Assembly (NCBI GenBank): GCA_005883585.1
Contig: VBFD01000125.1
Coordinates: forward strand, 1 to 64,000
DNA: 64,000 bases
Source: UBA10449 sp005883585
GTDB taxonomy: Bacteria > Chloroflexota > Dormibacteria > Dormibacterales > Dormibacteraceae
Direction of reading: 5' to 3'
Below are positions 16,853 through 25,397 of this stretch, piece after piece (within the stretch, counting starts at the first letter, position 1; each line of letters starts with the position of its first letter). Both the position numbers and the translations under genes were made by a program. The notes beneath the pieces were generated by a model. It searched no databases and had not been told where the DNA came from. It saw nothing but the letters and a program-made list of their open reading frames with translations.

Positions 16853-18124
16853 ATGAAAGTTCTCGTAGTTGGATCGGGGGCGCGCGAGCACGCGCTCGTG
16901 TGGAAGTGCGTCCAGTCCGACCTGGTCGAGCGCGTCTACTGCGCGCCCGGCAACGGCGGCACGGGCGGTATGGCGCGAAACATTCCCATCGGCGCGGCGG
17001 ATGTGGTGCGGATCGTCGATTTCGCCAAGCGCGAACGGCTCGGTCTCATCGTCCTCGGACCCGAAGCCGCGGTGGAGGCGGGCGTGGGGGACGCGCTGCG
17101 CAAAGCTGGATTCAACGTGTTCGGCCCTAATCGAGGCGCCGGCCGCATCGAGTCGAGCAAGTCGTTCGCCAAACAGCTGATGGTCCGCGCCGGCATCCCG
17201 ACCGCCGAGTTCGCCGTCTTCACCGAGGCGGAGCGGGCGCGGGCGTGGGCGCGCGAGCGCAAGGGACAGGTCGCGGTCAAAGCGGACGGGCTGGCGCGCG
17301 GCAAGGGCGTCATCGTTTGCGCCAGCGTCGAGGAAGCAAACGGGGCCATCGACGCGATGCTCGTCGAGGGCCGCTTCGGACGCAGCGGCGCCACCATCGT
17401 GCTGGAGGAAAGGCTCGAAGGACCCGAGCTCTCGGTCCTGGGAGTCACCGACGGCAAGGACGTCGTCGCCCTCGCGCCGGCCCGCGACTTCAAACGCGCC
17501 CACGACGGCGATCGCGGGCCGAACACAGGAGGCATGGGCGCGTACTCGCCGCCGGTCGGAGTAGATGGAGCGGTGCTCGACGAGGTCGTGGAGAAGGTGC
17601 TGCGGCCGGCGGTGCGGGAGCTGGCGGCTTCGGGAGACGAGTTTCGAGGCGTCCTCTACGCCGGGCTGATGCTCACCCGCGCCGGCATTCGCGCGCTGGA
17701 GTTCAATGCGCGCTTCGGCGACCCTGAGGCCCAGGTCGTCTTGCCGCGTCTGGAATCGGACTTCGTCGCCCTCGCGCTGGCGTCCGCCAAGGGCACGCTG
17801 GAAACCCATCCCGACCCGTCCTGGGACCCGCGCGTTGCGGTTGGCGTGGTCGTCGCGTCCGCGAACTACCCCGACGACGCACTCGTGAAGACCGGCTTCC
17901 CGATCCACGGCCTGGCCGAAATGCCCAGGGGCGTCCAGATCTTCCACGCGGCGACGAAGTTCGAACCCGGCCGCGGACTGGTCACCGATGGCGGGCGCGT
18001 CGTCACCTCCGTGGCGCTGGGCGAGACGGCGGCCGAGGCCCGCGAGAAGGCGCTCGCCGGCGCCCGGCAGGTACGATTCCAGGGGGCTTTCTTCCGTTCG
18101 GACATCGCTCAGGAGGCCGTCTAG
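16853..18124 (+). CDS. purD: Phosphoribosylamine-glycine ligase (GARS)
   Basis: A 423-residue ATP-grasp ligase, the second step of IMP synthesis. It begins MKVLVVGSGAREHALVWK. It carries GPEAAVEAGVGDALRKAG, the KADGLARGKGVIVC lysine loop, the GPELSVLG and NTGGMGAYSPP segments, and EFNARFGDPEAQVVLPRL metal ligands. Length is normal. The ATG lies immediately behind a paired repeat, and its TAG shares a base with the purE GTG. Confidence 0.97.
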   Translation: MKVLVVGSGAREHALVWKCVQSDLVERVYCAPGNGGTGGMARNIPIGAADVVRIVDFAKRERLGLIVLGPEAAVEAGVGDALRKAGFNVFGPNRGAGRIESSKSFAKQLMVRAGIPTAEFAVFTEAERARAWARERKGQVAVKADGLARGKGVIVCASVEEANGAIDAMLVEGRFGRSGATIVLEERLEGPELSVLGVTDGKDVVALAPARDFKRAHDGDRGPNTGGMGAYSPPVGVDGAVLDEVVEKVLRPAVRELAASGDEFRGVLYAGLMLTRAGIRALEFNARFGDPEAQVVLPRLESDFVALALASAKGTLETHPDPSWDPRVAVGVVVASANYPDDALVKTGFPIHGLAEMPRGVQIFHAATKFEPGRGLVTDGGRVVTSVALGETAAEAREKALAGARQVRFQGAFFRSDIAQEAV

Positions 18125-18582
18125 TGCAGCCTGTCGTCGGCATCATCCTCGGCTCCCGCTCCGACCTGCCGCTGATGGAGGCGTGCGTCAAAGTGCTCGA
18201 CGAGCTCGAATTGACGCACGAGCTCAAGGTTTGCTCCGCGCATCGCAACCCTCGGGGCGTGATGGAGTGGGCGACCTCCGCGCGCGAACGCGGACTGAAA
18301 GTCGTGATCGCGGCGGCCGGCGGCGCCGCCCACCTTCCCGGTGTCGTCGCGGCCTGGACCGACCTGCCGGTGATCGGAGTGCCCGTGCCCACCCAGCACC
18401 TGGGCGGGGTCGACTCTCTGTATTCGATCGTGCAGATGCCCGCCGGCATTCCGGTGGCGACCGTAGCCATCGGCGAGGCGGGCGCGAAGAACGCGGCGTG
18501 GCTCGCGGCGCGCATCCTCGGCATCACCGACAGCGCGGTTGAGAAGCGCCATCTCGAGAAGCGAGCGGCCCTCGCGACGTGA
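18124..18582 (+). CDS. purE: N5-carboxyaminoimidazole ribonucleotide mutase
   Basis: A 152-residue PurE. Family blocks are GSRSDLPLME, VCSAHRNPRG, IAAAGGAAHLPGVVAAWTDL and SIVQMPAGIPVATVAIGEAG, closest to class I enzymes that take N5-CAIR made by PurK. No purK is adjacent or anywhere in the window; the ATP-grasp gene two positions downstream is a biotin carboxylase. The GTG start overlaps the purD stop, and the end overlaps pycB by 4 bp. Confidence 0.93.
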   Translation: MQPVVGIILGSRSDLPLMEACVKVLDELELTHELKVCSAHRNPRGVMEWATSARERGLKVVIAAAGGAAHLPGVVAAWTDLPVIGVPVPTQHLGGVDSLYSIVQMPAGIPVATVAIGEAGAKNAAWLAARILGITDSAVEKRHLEKRAALAT

Positions 18583-20381
18583 CCGCAAGGAAATCGTCGC
18601 GCCTGCGCCTGCTCGACACGACGTTTCGCGACGCGCAGCAATCCCTGCTCAGCGGCAGCCTGCGGGGCGACGAGATCGTGCCCGTCGCGGCCAAGATGGA
18701 TGCCATCGGGTTCGTCGCGATGGAGGCCTTCGGCGGCGCCACCTTCGAAACGCAGGTGCGTCGGCGCGAAGATCCCTGGGCCTACCTACGCAAGCTGAAC
18801 AAGGCCACGCCGAACACGCCGCTGCAGGCATTGATCCGGGGCCAGAACCTGGTCGCCAATCGCAACTTCGCCGATGACGTCGTCGAGCTCTTCATCAAGC
18901 ATTCCGCCAAGAACGGTGTGGACGTGTTCCGCGTTTTCGATCCGCTCAACGACCTCCGCAACATGGAGGCCGCGATCGGCGCGGCGTTGAAAGCCAAGAA
19001 GAAGGTGCAGGGCACGCTCTGCTACGCGGTCTCTCCCGCGCACAGCCTCGAGCTCTGGTGCTCGGTGGCGAAGGGATTGGTCGACATGGGCTGCCACGAG
19101 GTCGTCGTCAAGGACACCTCGGGGCTGCTCAGCCCGCAGGCGACGTGGGAGCTGGTGACCGCGCTCAGGGAAGTGGCCAAGGTCCCGATCGACGTCCACT
19201 CGCACTGCTCCAGCGGCATGGCGCCGATGGCATACATGGCCGCGGTCGAAGCGGGCGCCGAGATCCTCGACGTCGCCATGTCGCCGCTCGCCTGGGGTAC
19301 CTCCCAGCCCGCGGCCGAGAGCGTCATCGCGGCGCTGCAGGGCGGCGAGTACGACACGGGTCTGGACCTCGACAAGATGTGGGACGTCCAGCACGACGTC
19401 GAGTCGCTCAGGCGAAAACATGCCGACGAGCTGAGCCCGGTGGCGGATCGCGTCGACGCGAGCATCCTCCGCTACCACATGCCCGGCGCCACCCTCGAGG
19501 ACATCCACCACCAGCTCGACGCGCATGACGCTGCCGGCCGCCTCGCCGAGGTGCTCGAAGAGGTCAGCCGCGTCCGCCTCGAGCTCGGCTACCCGCCCCT
19601 GGTTGCCCCCATCCGGCAGATGATCGCTACGCAGGCGGTCTACAACGTCATCGGCGGAGAGCGCTACGCGACCGTGACGCAGGAGCTCAAGGACTACCTG
19701 CAGGGTCTTTACGGACGGCCGCCTGTCCCCGCCGACCCCGAGCTTCGCCGCCTGGTCCTCGGCCGCGAGGAGCCTATTACCATCCGGCCGGCTGACCTGC
19801 TCGAGCCTCAGGTCGAGGCGGCGCGTCAGCATCTGAGGAAGATGAACCTGGACACGAGCGACGATTCGGTGCTGATCCAGCTGCTGTTTCCGAACCTCGC
19901 GATCGACTACTTGCGCGATCCGACGCCCGCCCGTGAAAACAAGCACCCAGCTGCGGTGACCTCGGCAGACCCGCCCGCGCCTGCCCCAGGTGCGGCGCCG
20001 GCGCCCGCACCACCGCCTGCTGCCGCGGCGCAGTCGCCCGGCGCGGAGTTCGAGGTCGAGGTGGAGGGCGAAGTGTTCAAGGTGCGCGTCAGTGGCGCCG
20101 GAATGGTCGTCATCCCCGCCATCGGATCGGCCGCGCCCGCCACGAACCCCGCGCCGCCCAGGACCGGAGAGGGCACCGTGATCGCGCCGATGCAGGGTCT
20201 GATCGTCAAGATCCCGGTCAAGCCCGGCGACGCCGTCAAGCTCGGAGATGTTGTCGCCGTCCTGGAGGCGATGAAGATGCAGAACGACATCGTCACCACC
20301 GTGGCCGGAACCGTGCGCGAGGTTTACGTAAAAGAGGGCGAGGTCGTGAGCCCGTCACAGCCTTTGCTCGCGGTCGGATGA
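18579..20381 (+). CDS. pycB: Pyruvate carboxylase subunit B (carboxyltransferase + biotin carrier)
   Basis: A 600-residue protein. It has an N-terminal carboxyltransferase TIM barrel (LLDTTFRDAQQSLLSGSLRG; metal ligands near VHSHCSSGMAPMAYMAA), the conserved PYC/OADA domain, a Pro/Ala linker at about 455-490 and a biotinyl domain with EAMKM, biotin Lys566. It transfers CO2 from biotin to pyruvate, making oxaloacetate. Oxaloacetate decarboxylase alpha chains look alike, but the next gene is a biotin carboxylase and no membrane beta/gamma subunits are present. It overlaps both neighbours by 4 bp. Confidence 0.88.
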   Translation: MTARKSSRLRLLDTTFRDAQQSLLSGSLRGDEIVPVAAKMDAIGFVAMEAFGGATFETQVRRREDPWAYLRKLNKATPNTPLQALIRGQNLVANRNFADDVVELFIKHSAKNGVDVFRVFDPLNDLRNMEAAIGAALKAKKKVQGTLCYAVSPAHSLELWCSVAKGLVDMGCHEVVVKDTSGLLSPQATWELVTALREVAKVPIDVHSHCSSGMAPMAYMAAVEAGAEILDVAMSPLAWGTSQPAAESVIAALQGGEYDTGLDLDKMWDVQHDVESLRRKHADELSPVADRVDASILRYHMPGATLEDIHHQLDAHDAAGRLAEVLEEVSRVRLELGYPPLVAPIRQMIATQAVYNVIGGERYATVTQELKDYLQGLYGRPPVPADPELRRLVLGREEPITIRPADLLEPQVEAARQHLRKMNLDTSDDSVLIQLLFPNLAIDYLRDPTPARENKHPAAVTSADPPAPAPGAAPAPAPPPAAAAQSPGAEFEVEVEGEVFKVRVSGAGMVVIPAIGSAAPATNPAPPRTGEGTVIAPMQGLIVKIPVKPGDAVKLGDVVAVLEAMKMQNDIVTTVAGTVREVYVKEGEVVSPSQPLLAVG

Positions 20382-21838
20382 AGGGCAAGCTTTTTACCAA
20401 GGTCCTCGTCGCCAATCGAGGCGAGATCGCGATTCGCGTCATGCGGGCGTGCCGCGAGCTCGGCATCGCGACCGCGGCCGTGTATTCCGACGCGGATCGC
20501 AACGCGATTCACGTGCGCTATGCGGATGAGGCGCATCACATCGGCGGCGCCGCGCCATCCGATTCGTACCTGCAGCTCGATCGGATCGTCAAGGTCGCCC
20601 ACGACTGCGGCGCCGAAGCCATCCACCCGGGCTACGGTTTCCTCTCTGAAAAAGCGGCCTTTCCAGACGCCTGCGACGCGGCGGGCATCAAGTTCATCGG
20701 GCCCCCCGGCTCGGCGATGCGCGCACTCGGTTCCAAGCTGGCGGCGCGCAAGCTGGCGGTCGAGAACGGCGTCCCCGTCACCCCTGGAAGCGGCGCGATC
20801 TCTGACCCGGAGGCCGCGCTTGCGGCCGCCAGGCAGATTGGACTCCCCGTAATGGTCAAGCCCTCCGGGGGCGGCGGAGGCATCGGCATGAAGGTGGTCG
20901 AGTCGGAGGACGAGCTGGCCGGGGCGATCGAAAGCAGCGCGCAGGCGGCGCGATCCGCCTTCGGCGATCCGACGATCTACATCGAGCGCTATGTGCGCAA
21001 GCCAAGGCACATCGAGATCCAGGTCGTCTGCGACAGCCACGGCAGCGCTGTGCACCTCGGCGAGCGCGAGTGCTCGATCCAGCGCCGCCACCAAAAGATC
21101 ATGGAGGAGACTCCGTCGCCTGCGATCACGCCGGAGATCCGCTCCGCGATGGGCGAAGCGGCCATCAAGGCGGCCAAGGCCGCGGGCTACGTCAACGCCG
21201 GGACCGTCGAGTTCATGTTCAGCGACGGCGAGTTCTTCTTCCTCGAGGTCAACGCGAGGCTTCAGGTGGAGCATCCGATCACCGAGGCAGTCACGGGCAT
21301 CGACCTGGTCAAAGAGCAGATCCGGGTCGCAGCCGGCCTCCCCCTCAGCTTCGCGCAGGACGACGTTTCATGGACCGGGCATGCGATCGAGATGCGCATC
21401 AACGCCGAGGATCCGGCGCGCAAATTCATGCCCAACCCGAAACGGATCGCGCGCTGGGTCGCGCCGGCGGGACCCGGCGTTCGCGTCGACTCAGGATTCG
21501 GACCCGGCTCCGACGTGCCGCCGAACTATGACTCGCTGGTCGCCAAGCTGATCGTCCACGGATCCGATCGCGCCGAGGCGATCGCCCGCGCGACCCGGGC
21601 TCTGCGCGAGTTCGTGGTCGTTGGACCGGCGACCACGATCAGCTACCACCGCGCCATCCTCGACAGCCCAGACTTTCGCTCCGGCAACCTGAGCACTCGA
21701 TTCATAGACGATCATCCCGAGCTGGTGGAGAAGGCGAAGCAGCTCGCCGGCGAGGTGTCGCCGTTCGATTACGGCCCCGATCCCCGGCACATCGCTGCGG
21801 CCGCCGCTGCGGTGGCTGCGGTGGTCAACAGAACCTGA
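20378..21838 (+). CDS. pycA: Pyruvate carboxylase subunit A (biotin carboxylase)
   Basis: A 486-residue ATP-grasp biotin carboxylase that loads the PycB biotin with bicarbonate. Visible blocks are KVLVANRGEIAIRVMRACRE, IHPGYGFLSEKAAF, the ATP loop KPSGGGGGIGMK near residue 165, HIEIQVVCD, ECSIQRRHQKI and EVNARLQVEHPITEAVTG. Acetyl-CoA carboxylase AccC is very similar; pairing with PycB in an ATGA overlap supports the pyruvate assignment, although shared use with acyl-CoA carboxylases cannot be excluded. Confidence 0.87.
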   Translation: MKGKLFTKVLVANRGEIAIRVMRACRELGIATAAVYSDADRNAIHVRYADEAHHIGGAAPSDSYLQLDRIVKVAHDCGAEAIHPGYGFLSEKAAFPDACDAAGIKFIGPPGSAMRALGSKLAARKLAVENGVPVTPGSGAISDPEAALAAARQIGLPVMVKPSGGGGGIGMKVVESEDELAGAIESSAQAARSAFGDPTIYIERYVRKPRHIEIQVVCDSHGSAVHLGERECSIQRRHQKIMEETPSPAITPEIRSAMGEAAIKAAKAAGYVNAGTVEFMFSDGEFFFLEVNARLQVEHPITEAVTGIDLVKEQIRVAAGLPLSFAQDDVSWTGHAIEMRINAEDPARKFMPNPKRIARWVAPAGPGVRVDSGFGPGSDVPPNYDSLVAKLIVHGSDRAEAIARATRALREFVVVGPATTISYHRAILDSPDFRSGNLSTRFIDDHPELVEKAKQLAGEVSPFDYGPDPRHIAAAAAAVAAVVNRT

Positions 21839-21879
21839 GCAAGCTCTCGCATCCGTCCGGCGGCCGGCCGTTCGAGGTC

Positions 21880-22398
21880 GTGAGCACATCGATCGCGGGG
21901 CGCTCTGGGCCGTTCGTGCTGAGAGAGGACATCATTCGGTTTCCGGACGGCACGGAAGCGACCTATTCCGTCGTCCGCAACCCGGACTCCGCGTTCGTCG
22001 TCCCCTACTTCGACAACGCCGACACCGTGCTCGTGCGCCAGTGGCGCCACGCATGGGACGAATCGTCGTGGGAGGTGCCGGCCGGGACCGTCGACCAGGG
22101 CGAGGATGCGATGACATGCGCGCGTCGTGAGCTGGCCGAGGAGACGGGCCTCATCGGGACGCGCTATACGTCGCTCGGTGTGGTGCACGGCGCGGCGTTC
22201 CTCACCGGACTCGCCCACATGTTCCTTGCCGAGGGGATCACGGCCACGGATCGCAATCCCGAAACCTATGAGCAGGACATGGAGGTGCTGAGGCTGCCTT
22301 TCGTCGAAGCGCTGCATGCTGCTCTCGACGGTGGCATCGCCCACTCGGGTTCGGTCACCGCCCTCGTGCGAGCGGCCCGCGCGCTGAACCTGCTCTAG
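21880..22398 (+). CDS. NUDIX hydrolase (ADP-ribose pyrophosphatase-like)
   Basis: A 172-residue protein with an intact NUDIX box, GTVDQGEDAMTCARRELAEE followed by TGL. The flanks (VVPYFDNADTVLVRQWRHAW, EVPAG) match the ADP-ribose pyrophosphatase subgroup. It would hydrolyse nucleoside-diphosphate-linked compounds in the cytosol. The GTG start at 21880 is the first initiator consistent with the fold; the frame is open slightly further upstream. It lies 41 bp after pycA, probably the last gene of that unit, and overlaps the convergent anti-sigma gene by 4 bp. Confidence 0.85.
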   Translation: MSTSIAGRSGPFVLREDIIRFPDGTEATYSVVRNPDSAFVVPYFDNADTVLVRQWRHAWDESSWEVPAGTVDQGEDAMTCARRELAEETGLIGTRYTSLGVVHGAAFLTGLAHMFLAEGITATDRNPETYEQDMEVLRLPFVEALHAALDGGIAHSGSVTALVRAARALNLL

Positions 22399-24593
22399 CT
22401 CGAGGGTGTCGGGCTGGGCGAAGCCTGCGGCTCCGGCGACGGGCTCTCGCTCTGACGCTTGTCACCGGCTTTGGAGGCATCCGGGCCCACGAAGGTGAGG
22501 TCGTACTCCACGGCGATGTTGTTGCCGCCCACGTCCTGGACTGTCGACAGCACCACCAGCTTGTAGGTCTTGCCCGGCTTGAGGTCGAGCCCGCTGATCG
22601 AAACGGTGCGGCTCACGTAAACGGGAGTGGTACCGATTTGCTTGCCCTTGCTGTCGAGGATGATGACGCCGGCCGGCACTGTGGCCGCCTGCAGGTCGCT
22701 GTCGAACGTGATCTTGACGATGCCCGGCGAGACTTCGACGCTCACGACCTCCGCACCCTTGCCCAGTGTCAAAACGGGACCGGTCGTGGAGTTATGGACA
22801 AGGAACTGCTGGCTGCCTTCGGTACGCACGAGGGTCAGCGTCTCCTCATACGTGCTGACGTCGCGCTTTTCGTGGGAGAAAACGAGCCGCACGACGAACT
22901 GAGCCGTGTCAGGTTGGGTGCCCGTGATCTCTTGAGTCAGCAGGTAGTAGCGGGAGAAGCTGGGGTCGCCGCCCACGAGCAGGTTGAGCGCCGGACTCGA
23001 ACCGGAGTACACCTTCTTGCCGTTGTCGTCTAGCAGGGCGGTGGCCTTCTCGAGCTGGCCCGCCTTGCGGGCCTGCATGAAGGCATTCACGACCGTTGCG
23101 GCAGCATCGAGCGCCGTTGGTCTGGGGGGCGGAAGAGGCGCGGAGGCGGTGTAAAGCGCGCCTCCCCGGAAGTATGTGAAGGCAGTTCCGTTGGGCGCCC
23201 AGACGGGAAATTGGAATGTGCCCTCGGCCAGCTTGGTGAGGCCGCTGCCGTCGGGCCGGACCTCCCAGAGATCCGCGTCGCTGCCGAGGATGATCTCGTC
23301 CAGGCTCGACCAGCTCGGCGCACCGGTCGGAAGGGTCGTAATCGATTTCCCAAACAGGTCGGATGTAACCACTGCCTGCGGGCCCGAGTACATGACGCCG
23401 GTTCCGTCTGGCGACCAGCCCAGGAACTGCGCATTCGGAACGCCGAGCGCCACGCTGTTCCCCGTCGCCACGTCGAGCACCTTCAGCGATTGGTCCTGAA
23501 AGAAGGCGAGGTGCGAACCGTCCGGTGAAAGAGAGATGACAATGACCGTGCTCACCCCGCCGATTGTCGGGAGCGAGATCACCTTGACCTGGCCGCCTGC
23601 GCCCTGCGTGTACACGCCGTCCGCTGTAGTCCACTCCACCGCGCCCTTCGCCCATCCGACGACCAACGGCGCAGGCACCGGCGCGACCTCTGTCGTCGTC
23701 GCCGAGCCGAGGGTGAGGATCTCGATCTTGCCGTTGCGGATGTAGGCAAGCTGGTCTCCGGCCTGGGAGATGGCCGCAGAGGTGACCCCGTCCGGAACGA
23801 TGACCGTGACGTCGCCGCCGGCGGCTGGCACAGAGTCGAGAGCGCTCTTGCCGCCGATGAAGTAGACGGTCGACGAGTCCGGCGACCACAGGACGTTCGA
23901 GATGCCGCCCTGCACGTTGGCGAGCACGTGCTGGCCTGTGAGCACCCCACGTGGTGTCGGGCTCGGCGAAGGTGACGGCGATGGAGACGGCGACGGCGGC
24001 GGCTGCGTCACGAACGTGATCGTCTTCGGTGCGCTGAGGAGCTGGCCGGACGCGGTCTTGGCACCGGGGCCGATCGTCACCTGGTACTGGGTGTTGGGGG
24101 CCAGGCCGTTGCTGGCCGGGAGGACGGCGAGCGTGTTGGCATCCCACGAGTAGGCGGAGACCGTCGTGGCGGGCGTGATCTGGACCGCCGCCTCGGTGGA
24201 CGGATGGTCCATGGGCTGGTTGAACTTGACGAGGATCGGCTGCCCAAGCCTTACCGCGCTCTGGTCCGACATCGGGCTGCTGACGATGACCTCGTTGAAC
24301 CCTCCCGTCGACGGGTTGACGGCGTTGAAGATGACGACGGCGGCGATGAGGACGACGCCCGCCGCGGCTCCCGCCCAGGCCAGGCCCGTGGGCCCGAATG
24401 CCCTCTGCCACCAGGGCGTTCCGCCCCCGCCCATGCCCCACGCCCGATTCATGAGCTGGCGCCGCAGGGCGGAACGGAACGCGTCGTCGAGCGGAGGATC
24501 GGACATGCGGCCCTCGCGCAGGAGCCCGGCCAGGTGCATCAGCTCCTGGTCCTGCAGGACGTCGTCGAGCTCGGGATCGTGCTGCATGCTCAT
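22395..24593 (-). CDS. Putative anti-sigma membrane protein with Ig-like and beta-propeller ectodomain
   Basis: A 732-residue single-pass protein. Residues 1-70 are cytoplasmic and rich in Leu/Arg/Asp, placed as for an anti-sigma domain but lacking an obvious His-Cys zinc motif. A membrane helix (GAAAGVVLIAAVVIFNA) follows near 75-92. Outside are a SbsA-type Ig-like domain (VKFNQPMDHPSTEAAVQITP), a Ser-Pro linker near 205-217, TolB/PD40-like propeller repeats (VLWSPDSSTVYF, SLSPDGSHLAFF, LGWSPDGTGVMY), an NTF2-like stretch and a second Ig-like domain before a Ser/Pro tail. The upstream sigma gene overlaps by 4 bp. Confidence 0.75.
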   Translation of the reverse strand: MSMQHDPELDDVLQDQELMHLAGLLREGRMSDPPLDDAFRSALRRQLMNRAWGMGGGGTPWWQRAFGPTGLAWAGAAAGVVLIAAVVIFNAVNPSTGGFNEVIVSSPMSDQSAVRLGQPILVKFNQPMDHPSTEAAVQITPATTVSAYSWDANTLAVLPASNGLAPNTQYQVTIGPGAKTASGQLLSAPKTITFVTQPPPSPSPSPSPSPSPTPRGVLTGQHVLANVQGGISNVLWSPDSSTVYFIGGKSALDSVPAAGGDVTVIVPDGVTSAAISQAGDQLAYIRNGKIEILTLGSATTTEVAPVPAPLVVGWAKGAVEWTTADGVYTQGAGGQVKVISLPTIGGVSTVIVISLSPDGSHLAFFQDQSLKVLDVATGNSVALGVPNAQFLGWSPDGTGVMYSGPQAVVTSDLFGKSITTLPTGAPSWSSLDEIILGSDADLWEVRPDGSGLTKLAEGTFQFPVWAPNGTAFTYFRGGALYTASAPLPPPRPTALDAAATVVNAFMQARKAGQLEKATALLDDNGKKVYSGSSPALNLLVGGDPSFSRYYLLTQEITGTQPDTAQFVVRLVFSHEKRDVSTYEETLTLVRTEGSQQFLVHNSTTGPVLTLGKGAEVVSVEVSPGIVKITFDSDLQAATVPAGVIILDSKGKQIGTTPVYVSRTVSISGLDLKPGKTYKLVVLSTVQDVGGNNIAVEYDLTFVGPDASKAGDKRQSESPSPEPQASPSPTPSS

Positions 24594-25153
24594 TCCGCGG
24601 GCCTCAAGCTGTCGGCCTCGTCGCGAAGACGGCTGACTCCGCGGTGGATGAGGAGCTTGACGGCGCCCGGGGTCTTCCCCATGGCGACTGCGATGTCCTC
24701 GATCTTCATGTCCTCCTGGAACTTGAGCACCAGCGCGGTCTTCTGCTGCACCGGCAGAGCCTCGACGAGCGCCCAGATCCGGCGGATCTCATCGCGGTGG
24801 GCCGCCTGCTCCTCGAGCGGCGGGCCGGCGATGGAAAGGTCGTGGAAGTCTTCCAGCGGGGACGAAGGACGCAGCGTTCGGTACCGATCCGCGATGGCGT
24901 TGACCGAAATCTGGTACAGCCAGGCAGCAAAAGGACGCCCCGTGTCCTGGTATCGGGGCATGGCCTTCAGAGCCTTCATGAAGATCTCCGAAGTGACGTC
25001 CTCTGCCGCGGTTTGCTCCCTCACTCTTGAATACACGAACCTGTAAATCTGCTGAAAGTGCCGGTCGTAGAGCGCCCCGAACTGACGGGGATCCCGCTTT
25101 GCGCGCTCGACAAGCTCGCGCTCTTCGTCGCGGAGCGGGTCGCTCACTGGCAC
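24590..25153 (-). CDS. ECF-family RNA polymerase sigma factor
   Basis: A 187-residue sigma-70 family protein. Region 2 reads FGALYDRHFQQIYRFVYSRV with DVTSEIFMKALKAMPRYQ. Region 4 reads LPVQQKTALVLKFQEDMKIE followed by DIAVAMGKTPGAVKLLIHRG. A GTG start has GGAG 9 nt upstream. The short overlap with the membrane protein behind it indicates a cognate pair in which an external signal releases the sigma factor. Its promoter region faces purB across 244 bp. Confidence 0.9.
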   Translation of the reverse strand: MPVSDPLRDEERELVERAKRDPRQFGALYDRHFQQIYRFVYSRVREQTAAEDVTSEIFMKALKAMPRYQDTGRPFAAWLYQISVNAIADRYRTLRPSSPLEDFHDLSIAGPPLEEQAAHRDEIRRIWALVEALPVQQKTALVLKFQEDMKIEDIAVAMGKTPGAVKLLIHRGVSRLRDEADSLRPAE

Positions 25154-25289
25154 TTCAGCCTGCTCCGGTTCAAACGGGACGCCGCTCGAACTGGTTACAG
25201 GGCATCGGCGGGCGCAAAAGGCTGCACGGAAGGCATTTAGCTGTCGATTATCGGTGGGTGCGTCGTTTCATCTCATACGCCTCTGGGAT

Positions 25290-25318
25290 CCCACAGCATC
25301 TTGTGGGCACTTCTGCCC
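25290..25318 (+). promoter_or_regulatory. Two overlapping, mutually exclusive hairpins upstream of purB
   Basis: CCCACA (25290-25295) pairs with TGTGGG (25302-25307) around loop GCATCT. The same GGG is part of GGGCA (25305-25309), which can pair with TGCCC (25314-25318). They would matter as RNA only if a promoter lies further upstream than the TATAAT at 25353; otherwise they are candidate operator DNA. Confidence 0.35.
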
Positions 25319-25352
25319 GATGCACAACATCTGCCGGAGGCTGGGTGGCCGG

Positions 25353-25358
25353 TATAAT
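25353..25358 (+). promoter_or_regulatory. Consensus -10 of the purB operon
   Basis: A perfect TATAAT places the predicted start near 25365, giving a leader of about 33 nt before the TTG of purB. No good -35 is seen at 17 bp (TCTGCC), which may indicate activator dependence. Confidence 0.5.
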
Positions 25359-25397
25359 CGCGCTGTCCCCAGTGTTCATTGGGAGCCGGCGCCTTAA

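Larger units (their letters stand above)
25154..25397. other. 244-bp divergent spacer, sigma factor / purB
   Basis: No ORF is supported here. It holds two mutually exclusive hairpins (25290-25318) and a consensus -10 for purB (25353-25358). The half next to the sigma gene shows no recognisable motif. Confidence 0.6.

Noticed and set aside
20378..21838. Second ATP-grasp gene as PurK
   Set aside because: The sequence has biotin carboxylase blocks (ECSIQRRHQKI, EVNARLQVEHPITEAVTG) and is coupled to a biotin carrier subunit, so it is not PurK.
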